A DNA stretch of 64,000 nucleotides from assembly GCF_020523925.1 (NCBI RefSeq), contig NZ_JAJAPW010000001.1:310001-374000 (forward strand). Direction: 5' to 3'. The stretch's first letter is position 1. The number at the start of each line of letters is the position of its first letter. A program made the translations under genes and the position numbers. This DNA comes from Neotamlana laminarinivorans. GTDB lineage: Bacteria > Bacteroidota > Bacteroidia > Flavobacteriales > Flavobacteriaceae. Shown one piece after another: positions 47,259-57,173 of this stretch. The notes under the pieces are model-generated. The model searched no databases. It saw nothing but the letters and a program-made list of their open reading frames with translations, and was not told the origin of the DNA.

Positions 47259-48512
47259 TTAATTTAAATAAAAATTATTATTCGCTATAATACCATAAGC
47301 TTTTCCTGTTAAAGTTTCGTTTTCAAAAATGGCATTTTTTGATGTTGATATGATATCTATTTTACCAAAAGTATAAGATTTACTAGGATTAAAAAGCGTT
47401 AAATTAGCAATCTCACCAACCTTAAAAGTAGTTTTAGTTGCTGTAAATCTTGATTTTCCTTTGGTAAGTAATTCAATGGTTTTTTCGGTGCCAAAAATAC
47501 TTTGTAAAGCACCAAAAGCACTTTCTAAACCAATAGTTCCATATTCAGCATGATCGAATTCTATTTTCTTTTGCTCAATATCTATAGGCATGTGGTCTGT
47601 TGTAACCATATCTATGGTACCATCTTTAACCGCTTCAATTAAAGCATTAATATCTTGTTGTGTACGTAATGGCGGTAATACTTTGTATTTTGTATCAAAG
47701 CCGTTTAAAACATCATCAGAGAAATATAGATTATGAATGGCAACACTACAAGTAACATCTAAACCATTTGTTTTAGCTGTTTTAATGAGTTCTACAGATT
47801 TTTTTGTTGATATAGTTGGTATATGTAGTTTTCCACCAGTGTATTCTTGTAAAAATAAATCACGAGCAACATGTAATTCTTCGGCTAATGCAGGAATTCC
47901 TTTTAGTCCTAATTTTGTACTATTTATATTTTCGTTTACAACGCCCAAACCAGCTATTTTTTGTTCCTGTGGAAAAGAGCAAACTAAACCACCAAAATTA
48001 CTAGCATATTGCAAGGCTATTTTTACCAAGTTAGGATTACTAATAGCTTTTTTATAGTCATAAAATGCAACGGCTCCTGCTGTGTGCATATCGTAAAGTT
48101 CAGCTAAATCTTCGCCTTTACTTTTTACAGTTAAAGCGCCAATTGGTAAAAGCTCAACTAAACTACTTACCGATTTTGCTTTTATATATGTAATGTCTGC
48201 GTTTGATGCAATTACAGGATGGGTATTTGGATTTAAAGCTATACTAGTAAAACCTGATGAAGCGGCTGTTTTTAAACCATTTTCTATAGTTTCTCGTTCT
48301 TCGTAACCAGGTTCTCCAAAACTAACACTACTATCAAACCAACCCTGCGAAACATGTAAGTTTTTAAGATTAATTTCTTCATAGTTGTTAGTGTTATTAA
48401 TTGACTTTTCAATGCTAGTAATAACACCATTTTCAATTAAAATATCTTGAGTAGTGTTATGAAATTGACTATTTGAATCTAAAATAGTAGCAGATTTTAC
48501 AAGGATGTTCAT
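47259..48512 (-). CDS. Dihydroorotase-like protein lacking the zinc-binding HxH (probable pseudoenzyme)
   Basis: A 417-residue amidohydrolase of the dihydroorotase family. The usual D-x-H-V-H-x-R-E-P-G reads DSSVSFGEPG at residues 60-69, so both zinc His and the substrate Arg are Ser and Gly. A TTDHMPID segment with Asp305 remains. Catalysis of carbamoyl-aspartate cyclisation is therefore unlikely. In other bacteria inactive PyrC-like partners form a scaffold with PyrB, a possible role here. The real pyrC would be elsewhere. The start overlaps the BatA-like stop as ATGA, and the DUF4870 gene follows after 4 bases. Confidence 0.85.
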   Translation of the reverse strand: MNILVKSATILDSNSQFHNTTQDILIENGVITSIEKSINNTNNYEEINLKNLHVSQGWFDSSVSFGEPGYEERETIENGLKTAASSGFTSIALNPNTHPVIASNADITYIKAKSVSSLVELLPIGALTVKSKGEDLAELYDMHTAGAVAFYDYKKAISNPNLVKIALQYASNFGGLVCSFPQEQKIAGLGVVNENINSTKLGLKGIPALAEELHVARDLFLQEYTGGKLHIPTISTKKSVELIKTAKTNGLDVTCSVAIHNLYFSDDVLNGFDTKYKVLPPLRTQQDINALIEAVKDGTIDMVTTDHMPIDIEQKKIEFDHAEYGTIGLESAFGALQSIFGTEKTIELLTKGKSRFTATKTTFKVGEIANLTLFNPSKSYTFGKIDIISTSKNAIFENETLTGKAYGIIANNNFYLN

Positions 48513-50434
48513 TTAAAGTATTTTAATATGAGCATTTCAATTAGCAATAATGCTAGGGCAAAAATAACAAACCATTTCCATAGGGCATTAACATTTGTAC
48601 TACTTTTTATAGAATTGAAAATGTTATTTATAGAATCGCTATAGTTTATATTTTTTACCGTAGATAAATTAGGGTATAATAATATACTTTCTTTTCTATT
48701 GTAATTAAAACTTATATAATCAATTGTTTCGTTTTTTTGTTTAACGGCATAAGTGTCAGAAACCTCTGGGTTTTCGTCTGTTGTAACTGCTACTTTACTA
48801 TTAAAATATTGTTGTTTGGGTATAATATTAATATCGTTTTTTACAAGTGTAATTACCTCATCTTGTTGTAATTTAGTATCAATATCAAAAGTGTTTTCTT
48901 TACCTATTTCGTAATATAATTGTGATGATTTAAAACTTTGTTTTGCAATATTGTAAAGTGTAGGAACAATAAGTGGCGAGTTTTTAAAATTAGAATTTTT
49001 ACTATTGAAGGCTGAGGCAAATACATAAATGCTTTGTTTTTGACCTAAAAACAAACTTTTATCTTCAAATTGTAACACAGGCGCTATTCCTGTTGAAGAA
49101 ATATTATAAAAACTATTTACTTTAGGGTATTGAAAATTGCTTACTTGCTTCTCAAAAACACCATTATTAAATAATGGATGCTCATAATTTATAGTTGTTA
49201 TTTGTTTTTCTGAGCTTGCAAAATTAGCGAAATTAAATTGAAATGCGTTTAAAAATGAATTGTAAGCAGAAATATCTGGATTTGTTGAAGGAATAATAAT
49301 AAGTGAGCCGCCTTGCGAAGTAAATTGTTTTAAACTAGCGGTTAACGAAACAGGAATGTTGTTTAACTCGTTTAATATTATCAGGTTTTGATCTTCTAAA
49401 ATATTATAATTTAAAGCATTTTCTGGTGTAGACGTATAGTTAAATTCATTATTGGTGAAAATTCGTTTTAAAAAATTATCGTCATCACCATTTATGGTTA
49501 ACACATTTATTTTTTTCGTGTTATTAATGTTAAAAAATAAAGTGTTATCAAAATCTAAATTAGCATCATCAATTTCAATTTTACCATTAATAGGTTCATT
49601 TGCTGGTAACGAAAATAAAGTTTCGGCTTGTTTGTTTATACTTATCGAGGTTTTAGCAATAAGTTTATCGTTATTGAACAGAGAAATTGGAAAATTTTCT
49701 ACCGGTTTACCACTGTTTTTTAAAACAACTTTTAACTCTATATTATTTACAGATGATTTAGAAATAAATGCTGAGTCAATTGTTATATTATCAATATTTA
49801 CAGGGCTTAATTTAACTAAATGTAATTGTGTTAAAGTATCGTTTTGTTCTTTTAAATTCAAATCGCTATTCTGAAAATCGCTGATTGCAATAAAGTTTTT
49901 AATCGTATTTGTTTTTTTAGAGAAGTTTGATTTACCTTTTAGTATAACAGCATCAATATTTGTTGGGCTTGCCGAATATTCTAGTTGTAATAAATCATTT
50001 TTTATAGCTTTTATAGTAGTATTTTTATAGCTAGAATTATTTGTAAAAAAGGTAATATTATCGTTTTCAGGAATATTTACAATTAAATCTTGTACAGCAC
50101 GCTTTAAAAGCTCGCCTTTAACACCTTTGGCTTGCATACTAAAGGAATTATCTAAATAAATTACAGTTTCTTTTTCTGTTTTAAAAGCATTTGTTTTTGA
50201 TGTAAAAGGTTGAGCAAAAGCTAAAACTAACGAAGCTAATAATAATAACCTAGTCAATAGCAGTAACCATTTTTTTAACTGCTTACTTTTACGAGTTTGC
50301 TGCGTAGCTTCTTTTAAAAAAGCCACATTTGTAAAAGTCACTTTTTGAAACTTTCGAAGTTGAAAAAGATGAACAATAATAGGTATGAGTAGCAGGAAAA
50401 GTGCGTAAAGAATTTCGGGGTGTTTAAACTGCAT
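48509..50434 (-). CDS. BatA domain-containing membrane protein
   Basis: A 641-residue membrane protein. The N-terminal BatA-like segment (FKHPEILYALFLLLIPIIVHLF then LLLLTRLLLLASLVLAF) has two helices. A vWA-like domain follows, with VIYLDNSFSM as a partial MIDAS. A large extracytoplasmic beta-rich region precedes a C-terminal helix (WFVIFALALLLIEMLIL). Such proteins belong to the Bat (aerotolerance) group, but no batB-E genes are nearby and the role is unknown. It overlaps the dihydroorotase-like gene by 4 bases. A CAAATATA at 50451-50458 may be a -7 element on the minus strand, with no -33 match. Confidence 0.82.
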   Translation of the reverse strand: MQFKHPEILYALFLLLIPIIVHLFQLRKFQKVTFTNVAFLKEATQQTRKSKQLKKWLLLLTRLLLLASLVLAFAQPFTSKTNAFKTEKETVIYLDNSFSMQAKGVKGELLKRAVQDLIVNIPENDNITFFTNNSSYKNTTIKAIKNDLLQLEYSASPTNIDAVILKGKSNFSKKTNTIKNFIAISDFQNSDLNLKEQNDTLTQLHLVKLSPVNIDNITIDSAFISKSSVNNIELKVVLKNSGKPVENFPISLFNNDKLIAKTSISINKQAETLFSLPANEPINGKIEIDDANLDFDNTLFFNINNTKKINVLTINGDDDNFLKRIFTNNEFNYTSTPENALNYNILEDQNLIILNELNNIPVSLTASLKQFTSQGGSLIIIPSTNPDISAYNSFLNAFQFNFANFASSEKQITTINYEHPLFNNGVFEKQVSNFQYPKVNSFYNISSTGIAPVLQFEDKSLFLGQKQSIYVFASAFNSKNSNFKNSPLIVPTLYNIAKQSFKSSQLYYEIGKENTFDIDTKLQQDEVITLVKNDINIIPKQQYFNSKVAVTTDENPEVSDTYAVKQKNETIDYISFNYNRKESILLYPNLSTVKNINYSDSINNIFNSIKSSTNVNALWKWFVIFALALLLIEMLILKYFK

Positions 50435-50481
50435 TCTTTTTTAAGTTTATCAAATATAGAAATTGCATTTGACAATAGAAA

Positions 50482-51489
50482 TTAACAAAAGAAAATATAA
50501 TCCTTTACAGGTTGTTTATTTAATTTAAGCATATATTCCTTTATTTCTTTTTGCGCTAATTTGTTAGCAACGGTAACAATACTTTGCGAGTTTTTTATAG
50601 CAGCCAAAGCATTAAATGGTTTTAAAACAACACCGTAAATAGATTTCCCTATTTTGTTTGGGTTGTCACAAATCCAAGTAAAATCAATGTTTTTTTCCAC
50701 TAAAGTTTTTGCAATAAGTTTGCCTTTATGGCCTGCTCCCCAAATAACTAAGTTTTTACTTTGGTTATAGTCAATATCTAGAAAATGCATTAATTTTAAA
50801 TCTATAAAATGGTTTAATGCATAATGTACATGTGTTCTAGAAGTGCGGTAACTGTAATCGCGCCAATAGTGTAATAATTGGTTATTAGGTATGCATTTGT
50901 AGTTGTGTTTATAAAACCGGAATGTTAAATCGTAATCTTCTGGGTATAAATTGGGGTTAAAAGCATCACAAGCTAATAAATCTTCTCTGTAAAGCATCCA
51001 ACAAGGTGATGGTATTACGCATTCTTTATAAATTTCGTTGTAGTTACTTCCGGTTTTGGTAAGCCCGTTAAGCCAGGTTTCATAAGTTTGGTAGCCATCG
51101 CTAATACCAGCTTCAGAGAAATATTTAACTAAACCTGTGGTCACATGTTTTTTACCATGTTTTTTTAATAAGGTTACTAATACTTCTAGCTTGTTTTCAG
51201 TCATTATATCGTCGCTATCCATTCTAGTAATAAACTCGCCATTACTGGTTTTAAGTGCTAGTTTTAAGGCATCAATAATGCCATTTCCTGTGTTTTTAAG
51301 AAGCTTAATTCTTGGCTCATCTTCCGCGTAAGCGTTAACAATATTGTAGCTATTATCGGTAGAATTATCGTCTATAATTAATAATTCCCAATTTTTATAA
51401 GATTGACTTATAATAGATTGCAAACATTCGCCAATAAATTTCTCGGTGTTTTTAAACGGAGTTAATATGCTTACTAAATTTTCTTGCAT
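50482..51489 (-). CDS. Family 2 glycosyltransferase with C-terminal Rossmann-like domain
   Basis: A 335-residue protein. The N-terminal ~230 residues form a GT-A domain (LVSILTPFKNTEKFIGECL, IDDNSTDNS and the metal-binding RMDSDD). The C-terminal ~100 residues begin NLVIWGAGHKGKLIAKTLV, a dinucleotide-binding-like strand-loop-helix, followed by WICDNPNKIGK. That second domain resembles modules that recognise nucleotides or reduce sugars next to transferases; its function here is unclear. I start at the ATG at 51487-51489, since the longer frame begins with TTG at 51513. The product is probably a surface polysaccharide or lipid sugar. Confidence 0.82.
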   Translation of the reverse strand: MQENLVSILTPFKNTEKFIGECLQSIISQSYKNWELLIIDDNSTDNSYNIVNAYAEDEPRIKLLKNTGNGIIDALKLALKTSNGEFITRMDSDDIMTENKLEVLVTLLKKHGKKHVTTGLVKYFSEAGISDGYQTYETWLNGLTKTGSNYNEIYKECVIPSPCWMLYREDLLACDAFNPNLYPEDYDLTFRFYKHNYKCIPNNQLLHYWRDYSYRTSRTHVHYALNHFIDLKLMHFLDIDYNQSKNLVIWGAGHKGKLIAKTLVEKNIDFTWICDNPNKIGKSIYGVVLKPFNALAAIKNSQSIVTVANKLAQKEIKEYMLKLNKQPVKDYIFFC

Positions 51490-51529
51490 TTGGCGAATAT
51501 ACACAAATATCAATTTAACAAAATATTAG

Positions 51530-51559
51530 TTGGTTAAACTGTAACATAATAGTAATTTG
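51530..51559 (+). promoter_or_regulatory. Possible promoter of the M61 peptidase gene
   Basis: TTG at 51530-51532 and TAATTTG at 51553-51559 are 20 bases apart. The second element lacks one base of TAnnTTTG. It would initiate around 51566, about 25 bases before the ATG at 51591. Moderate to weak support. Confidence 0.35.
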
Positions 51560-51590
51560 CACGTCACATAAAAAATTAAAAATAAATTAG

Positions 51591-53486
51591 ATGAATATGA
51601 AACTTATTCCTGCAACCTTTTTTGCAGGCCTTGTGTTGGTGGGTTGTGGCTCTACAAAAACCAGTAACGATTTGGCTACGGCTTTACCTATTGAAACTTC
51701 TATTAACTTAATAAATGTTACAGATGATAAAGCTCCTGTTGTAATAAATCCTGGGCGTTTTGTAACTGAAACTGTAACATACAGATTACCAAGAGTAGTA
51801 CAAGGTACTTATGCTGTAAGCGATTTTGGTAAATATGTTGAAGCTTTTAAAGCTTTAGATTACGATGGTAATGAATTACCAGTAAATAAAGTAGATGAAA
51901 ACACTTGGACAATTTCTGAGGCTAAAAAGTTAGACAAAATAACTTATTTAGTTAACGATACTTTTGATGAAGAAAAAGTAGGAGGTATAGGTAAAGATGT
52001 GCCTTTTTCACCTTCTGGAACTAACATAGAGCCAGAAAATTACGTTTTAAATTTACATGGTTTTATTGGTTATTTTGATAATTTAAAAAACAGTCAATAT
52101 AAATTAGATGTTACTGCAAACGCCGATTTTGCACGTACATCTGCTTTACAAACAACAAGTTCTAAAACAAGCAAAGATGGTAAAACAGTAACTACAAGCT
52201 ATTTTGCACCACGGTATTTCGATATTACCGATAACCCAATGATGTACGGTAATTTAGATGTAGAAGAGTTTCAAGTTGGTGATATTAAAATTGTTTTGAG
52301 TGTGTATTCACCAAATCAAGTACATTCTGCAAAATCGTTAAAAGAAACGGTTTTTAAAATGATGAAAGCACAAAAGGCTTACCTTGGAGATATAAACTCT
52401 ACACCACGCTACGATATATATTTATATTTATCTGAAGGAAAAGAAGATTCACCTAAAGGTTTTGGTGCCTTAGAGCATCACACATCTACTGTTGTAGTTT
52501 TACCTGAATCTATGGATGAAGCTGAAATTGCTGCAAGCATGACAGATGTTGTATCGCATGAGTTTTTTCATATTGTAACGCCATTGAGTGTACACTCCGA
52601 AGATGTACATTATTTTGACTATAATAAACCAACCTTCTCAAAGCATTTATGGATGTACGAAGGTGTTACCGAGTATTTTGCTACGTTATTTCAGGTAAAT
52701 CAAGATTTGGTTAGCGAAGATGATTTTTACAATAAAATTATGGAGAAAATACAGTTTTCTAAGCAACGTTATAACGATGCAATGAGCTTTACCATAATGA
52801 GCGAAAATGTATTAAAAGAACCTTATAAAGACCAATATGCAAATGTTTACCAAAAAGGAGCTTTAATAGGTATGTGTATAGATATTTTAATGCGAGAAGA
52901 AAGCAATGGTAATAGAGGTATTTTATCTTTAATGAAAGAATTATCGAATAAATATGGTAAAAACAAACCTTTTGAAGACGATAAACTTATTGAAGAAATA
53001 ACAGCAATGACTTACCCAAGCATTGGCGAATTTTTAAATACCTATGTAGTTGGAGATATTCCAATTAATTACAATAATATTTTTGCAAAAGTTGGATTAG
53101 AAATTGGTGAAGGTAAAGTAGAGACCAATTATATTTTAATGAATGGAGCACCAATTGTTAGTGGAAACCCTGAAGCAGGAACAATTTTCTTTACAGATGC
53201 AGTAGCCGAAAATAGTTTTTGGGTAGAAAATGGTGCTAAACCAAACGATATTATAAAGTCTGTTGAAGGTACAACGCTTACATTACAAAATGCAAATACG
53301 GTTTTACAAAAAATATTTAGTTGGAAACCAGGAAATGAAGTGGAAGTTGTTTTAGATAGAGCAGGAGAAGAAGTTATAATTAAAACAACAGTTACAAAAA
53401 CATTTACCACAGGTGAAGGTTTAATGAAAAATGAAAACGCTACAGAAGCACAAGAAGCTTTACGTAAAGCATGGTTAAAAGGATAA
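51591..53486 (+). CDS. M61 family metallopeptidase lipoprotein with PDZ domain
   Basis: A 631-residue lipoprotein: signal peptide with lipobox LVLVGC, lipidated Cys19. An N-terminal beta domain precedes the catalytic domain, where the zinc motif HEFFH is at 323-327 and a downstream Glu lies in MYEGVTEYF near 357. A C-terminal PDZ-like domain (~520-610: GAKPNDIIKSVEGTTL) ends the protein. M61 peptidases are gluzincins with glycyl-aminopeptidase-like activity. The enzyme is probably anchored in an envelope membrane facing the periplasm or outside. It is monocistronic with a strong terminator. Confidence 0.92.
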   Translation: MNMKLIPATFFAGLVLVGCGSTKTSNDLATALPIETSINLINVTDDKAPVVINPGRFVTETVTYRLPRVVQGTYAVSDFGKYVEAFKALDYDGNELPVNKVDENTWTISEAKKLDKITYLVNDTFDEEKVGGIGKDVPFSPSGTNIEPENYVLNLHGFIGYFDNLKNSQYKLDVTANADFARTSALQTTSSKTSKDGKTVTTSYFAPRYFDITDNPMMYGNLDVEEFQVGDIKIVLSVYSPNQVHSAKSLKETVFKMMKAQKAYLGDINSTPRYDIYLYLSEGKEDSPKGFGALEHHTSTVVVLPESMDEAEIAASMTDVVSHEFFHIVTPLSVHSEDVHYFDYNKPTFSKHLWMYEGVTEYFATLFQVNQDLVSEDDFYNKIMEKIQFSKQRYNDAMSFTIMSENVLKEPYKDQYANVYQKGALIGMCIDILMREESNGNRGILSLMKELSNKYGKNKPFEDDKLIEEITAMTYPSIGEFLNTYVVGDIPINYNNIFAKVGLEIGEGKVETNYILMNGAPIVSGNPEAGTIFFTDAVAENSFWVENGAKPNDIIKSVEGTTLTLQNANTVLQKIFSWKPGNEVEVVLDRAGEEVIIKTTVTKTFTTGEGLMKNENATEAQEALRKAWLKG

Positions 53487-53510
53487 CCTTTGGTGTAATT
53501 CTATAAGTAA

Positions 53511-53541
53511 AAAAAAGACTGGTAATTTACCAGTCTTTTTT
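53511..53541. terminator. Terminator shared by the M61 and S10 peptidase genes
   Basis: AAAAAAGACTGGT at 53511-53523 pairs perfectly with ACCAGTCTTTTTT at 53529-53541 around AATTT. A-tract on one side and T-tract on the other give termination in both directions between the convergent genes. Confidence 0.87.
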
Positions 53542-53598
53542 ATTATACAAACATTCTAATTTATTTAGTACTCAAAATTCAGTAAAAACTTAATCTTA

Positions 53599-55095
53599 TT
53601 AGTTTTTCTCGTATTTGGCAGGTTTCCCTTTGCTTAACGAGCTTTTTATAAAATCTCGTATATCGTTGTTGGCAGTAATTAAATCTTCGTTTCTCAAATA
53701 CATCATATGGCCACTGCGGTAACCTTTGTGTGTGAATCGGTCTTTCATTTTTCCACTTGGGTCTACTTGCCACATGGTATATTTTGCAGCGAAATACGTT
53801 GTTGCTCCATCGTAGTAACCAGACTGTATTAAAACCTTTAAATATGGGTTTTGTGCCATGGCTTGCCTTAAATTGTCTCTGGTGTTATCTCTAGTTCTGT
53901 CCCATGGGTGTACATCTCCAAACATGTAATATTTCATGTCTGTTTTAAAATTTAAATGCTCACGTAAATAATAGTTAATTGCAGGTGTAAATGAGTGATT
54001 CCAAGAGGTAAGTTCTGGACTATAGTCTGGTCGTGTTCCTGCTTCAATTTTATCAAGGCCTAAATACCTAGAATCCAAACGGCCAATAGTTTGCCCAGTT
54101 TCATCACGTAATAGCTCTTTCCAGAAAAAGGAGGTTGGTACATCTAAATTATGCTGTAGAATAGAAGTTTCTGATAATCCTGAATAAAAGGCCATTTTTT
54201 TAGCAACACTTTGTCTTTCTTCTTCAGAAATAAAACCACCTTTTGCAATAGCAGGCATTAGTTTGTTAATTGTATAATCTTCCACTTCTGGTAAAATTTC
54301 TAACAAATCTTTTTGTTGAAGTTCTGCAGGTAATACTTTTTGATACCAAGCCGCAGCAGTAAAATAGGGTAAATTTAAAGCCGAATAAATAGGTTGGCTT
54401 GTGCTATATTGTTTATAATCTGCCGGAGAAACCATAATTACTCCGTTTAAATACATCCATTGTTTACTTTGTAATTCGTTGGCTAAACCCATAACTCGTG
54501 TGCCACCATAACTTTCGCCTATAATATACTTTGGAGATTCCCATCGACTTTTTCGTGTAACAAATGTGTTAATCCATTCAGCTAAATATTTAATATCAGC
54601 ATTTATACCAAAAAAGGTTTCACGTTTGGGGAGCTTGCCATTTTTGTCTGCAATCATTCTGGAATACCCAGTATTAACAGGGTTTACATAAACGATATCT
54701 GCAATATCTAAAATAGAATTAGGGTTATTTTTAACGCCATAAGGCTGTACTGGGTAACCTTCATCATCTATATTTAAAACTTTTGGGCCAGTATATGCAA
54801 TATGCATCCAAACCGATGCAGAACCAGGACCTCCGTTAAATGAGATTACTAAGGGTCTGTTTGCTTTATCTTTTATATTGCTTCTTTCGTAGTATGTATA
54901 GTGTAGCGTTGCAATAGGTTCACCTTTTTTATCCCAAACAGGTTGTGTTCCTGTGGTTGCTTTGTATACTATTGGTACGCCTTTAATAACTGTATTATGG
55001 TTGGTTACAACCATAGTATCTACAGGAATTTTTCTAGTTTGTGCAATAGAAATGGTTATTGTAAAGCATAATAGTGTAGTAAAAATGTTTTTCAT
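53599..55095 (-). CDS. S10 family serine carboxypeptidase-like protein
   Basis: A 498-residue exported protein (signal peptide to about residue 18, ISIAQT). It has the S10 fold: FNGGPGSASVWM for the oxyanion hole, catalytic Ser195 (IGESYGGTR), Asp428 (SGYYDGAT) and His462 (RSGHMMY). S10 enzymes remove C-terminal residues at acidic pH; bacterial members are common in Bacteroidota and may act in peptide use. The triad is complete. It is 43 bases downstream of the first GAF kinase gene. Confidence 0.9.
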   Translation of the reverse strand: MKNIFTTLLCFTITISIAQTRKIPVDTMVVTNHNTVIKGVPIVYKATTGTQPVWDKKGEPIATLHYTYYERSNIKDKANRPLVISFNGGPGSASVWMHIAYTGPKVLNIDDEGYPVQPYGVKNNPNSILDIADIVYVNPVNTGYSRMIADKNGKLPKRETFFGINADIKYLAEWINTFVTRKSRWESPKYIIGESYGGTRVMGLANELQSKQWMYLNGVIMVSPADYKQYSTSQPIYSALNLPYFTAAAWYQKVLPAELQQKDLLEILPEVEDYTINKLMPAIAKGGFISEEERQSVAKKMAFYSGLSETSILQHNLDVPTSFFWKELLRDETGQTIGRLDSRYLGLDKIEAGTRPDYSPELTSWNHSFTPAINYYLREHLNFKTDMKYYMFGDVHPWDRTRDNTRDNLRQAMAQNPYLKVLIQSGYYDGATTYFAAKYTMWQVDPSGKMKDRFTHKGYRSGHMMYLRNEDLITANNDIRDFIKSSLSKGKPAKYEKN

Positions 55096-55138
55096 GATGA
55101 TAAGTTAGTTTTAACCTAAAGATAGAAAAACAAATGGT

Positions 55139-56335
55139 TTATTTTAAAATTGTAAATTTAAATGTTGTGCCTTCGTTTAATTTAGAGTTTATGGTAATTG
55201 TACCTTTTAATTTTTTTAATAAAGATTTTACTGTAAACAAACCTATACCTGTTCCTTTTTTTCCGTGTTTATCTGTTTCATGAGCTGTTTTAAAGATATC
55301 AAATAAGGCATCTTGTTTTGTTTCATCAATTCCTTTTCCGTTGTCTGTTACGTAAAAAATATGGTGTGTTTCGTTTTCATCGTAATCAATGGTTACTATT
55401 GGCGACTCACTGAAATTATATTTAAATCCGTTATCTACTAAATTTAATAAAATTTGCTCTAAAACGTAGGTGTTTACATTTTTAAGTGTAACTTTTTTAA
55501 GTAGTTTAAAATTAGTTTCATTTAAACTTAAAATGGTTTTTATAGATTTATAAACATCTTCAAGTTTAGTTTTATTTCTGTCTTTTTTTAATAAGGCTTC
55601 ACTTTTATAATGTTTTAAAATACCGTCTACATAAGCTCTTAATGTGTCGGCAGATTCTTCTATTAGATTTAGGTATTCTAAATCAATATTTGGATAATTT
55701 TCTTTTAACTCTTCTTTAAAAAGTTGAGATAGAGAAGTTATGTTCGCTAAAGGCGATTTTAAATCGTGTGAAACTTTGTTTGCAAACGATTTTAAAGTTT
55801 TATGTCGTTCTTTTAAATCGGTAAAGGCTTCGTTTGAGATTTTATTTTTTAGACGCAACTCCATTACATTAATAACCTGTTTTGCTAGTATAATTAGCGC
55901 ATTTTGTTGTGTGTTATTTAGTTGTCTTGGTACAGAGTCATAAACGCAAAGGGTACCCAAAGCATATCCATCTGGATTAATTAATGGTACACCAGCATAA
56001 AATTTTACATTATTTTCTGTAATTATAGGGTTATCATAAAACCTTTCGTCTTTAGTGGCATCTTCAATTATAAAAATGGGATTATCTTGAATAATAGCGT
56101 GACCGCAAAACGAAAGTTCGCGGGGCGATTCATTAAAATCAATACCTATACGAGATTTAAAAAAATTACGTTCACTATCTAAAAGTGTAATTATAGCAAT
56201 AGGCACGTCACAAATACTGGCAGTTAATTCGGTTATATTATCTAAATCGTATTCTGGACCCGTATCTAAAATATCATAATTTTTTAGTGCCTGTAAGCGT
56301 TGCTTTTCATTTTTTGGGAGTTCAGGTTTAATCAT
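55139..56335 (-). CDS. GAF domain histidine kinase, copy 1
   Basis: A 398-residue soluble kinase. A GAF domain (~25-165, SFCGHAIIQDNP, FYAGVPLINPDG, LGTLCVYD) is followed by an intact H box (KVSHDLKSPLANI). The HATPase domain has NLVDNGFKYN, DNGKGID and GTGIGLFTV. No membrane segment or receiver domain is present, so it probably senses a cytoplasmic ligand and signals to a separate regulator not encoded here. I start at the ATG at 56333-56335 (MIKPELPKNE), as the longer frame would begin with GTG at 56419. It is paralogous to 58221-59429. Confidence 0.88.
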   Translation of the reverse strand: MIKPELPKNEKQRLQALKNYDILDTGPEYDLDNITELTASICDVPIAIITLLDSERNFFKSRIGIDFNESPRELSFCGHAIIQDNPIFIIEDATKDERFYDNPIITENNVKFYAGVPLINPDGYALGTLCVYDSVPRQLNNTQQNALIILAKQVINVMELRLKNKISNEAFTDLKERHKTLKSFANKVSHDLKSPLANITSLSQLFKEELKENYPNIDLEYLNLIEESADTLRAYVDGILKHYKSEALLKKDRNKTKLEDVYKSIKTILSLNETNFKLLKKVTLKNVNTYVLEQILLNLVDNGFKYNFSESPIVTIDYDENETHHIFYVTDNGKGIDETKQDALFDIFKTAHETDKHGKKGTGIGLFTVKSLLKKLKGTITINSKLNEGTTFKFTILK

Positions 56336-56399
56336 AATAGCAATTGTAGGTTTGTTATTTACTAACGAAAAAAATAGAATTGAGAGTTGTAATATTTTG

Positions 56400-57173
56400 T
56401 TAAAACTTTTCGAAAACACCTAAACCAAATAAGGCAAAATCATATTTAACAGGATCTTCTGGATCTAATATTTTTAAGTTATTATCTAATTCGTTTAACG
56501 CTTTAGCATCGTTTTGCTTTCTTTTTAACAAGCCTAATTTTCTGGCTACATTTCCAGAATGAACATCTAATGGACATGATAATTGACTTGGAGATATGCT
56601 TTTCCAGATACCAAAATCTACACCTGCATGATCTTGTCTTATCATCCAGCGTAAAAACATATTTATGCGTTTAGCTGCAGATTTTTTTAAAGGATCGCTA
56701 ATATGTTTTTGTGTGCGTTGTAAATGTTCTATCTCAAAAAAAACTTGCTTAAACTTTGATATAGCTAGCTGAAGATTATTGTTGTTTAATTTATTAAATA
56801 AAGGTTCTAAACCGTTGTGATTATTATAAATATTCTGTAAAGCATTAATAAATGTTATACAATCTATTCCATTAAAGGTACGGTGTACAAAAGATTCAAG
56901 TTTAATTAAATCACTTTCATTATGGTTTACAATAAAATCGTGAGGTGCATTATCAAGTAATTGCATTAATTTTTTTGAATTATTAATAATACTTTTTCTA
57001 TTTCCCCAAGCTATTGTTGCAGTTAAAAAGCCGGATGTTTCTATATCTTCTTTTTTTGAAAAATTATGAGGAATTTGAATAGGATCGCTTTCTATAAATT
57101 TAGGATTATTGTATGTAACTACTTTTTCATCCAGAAAATCTTTTAAATCTAAAATTTTTAAACGGTTTGTCAA
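56400..57173 (-). CDS. TIGR02757 (DUF2400) family protein
   Basis: A 257-residue soluble protein with the family segments FIESDPIQIPHNFSKKED, FLTATIAWGNRKSI, FVHRTFNGIDC and CPLDVHSGNVARKLGLL. The fold is helical and resembles HhH DNA-glycosylases, but the biochemical role is not known to me. The start is a TTG at 57171-57173, with no in-frame ATG close by. The first GAF kinase gene begins 65 bases downstream. A CAAAAGTA at 57190-57197 may be a -7 element without a -33 partner. Confidence 0.83.
   Translation of the reverse strand: MTNRLKILDLKDFLDEKVVTYNNPKFIESDPIQIPHNFSKKEDIETSGFLTATIAWGNRKSIINNSKKLMQLLDNAPHDFIVNHNESDLIKLESFVHRTFNGIDCITFINALQNIYNNHNGLEPLFNKLNNNNLQLAISKFKQVFFEIEHLQRTQKHISDPLKKSAAKRINMFLRWMIRQDHAGVDFGIWKSISPSQLSCPLDVHSGNVARKLGLLKRKQNDAKALNELDNNLKILDPEDPVKYDFALFGLGVFEKF

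Noticed and set aside
49452-49874. 140-codon open frame on the plus strand opposite the BatA-like gene
   Set aside because: Hydrophobic low-complexity translation opposite an Asn/Lys-rich region; no start signal and no homology I recognise.
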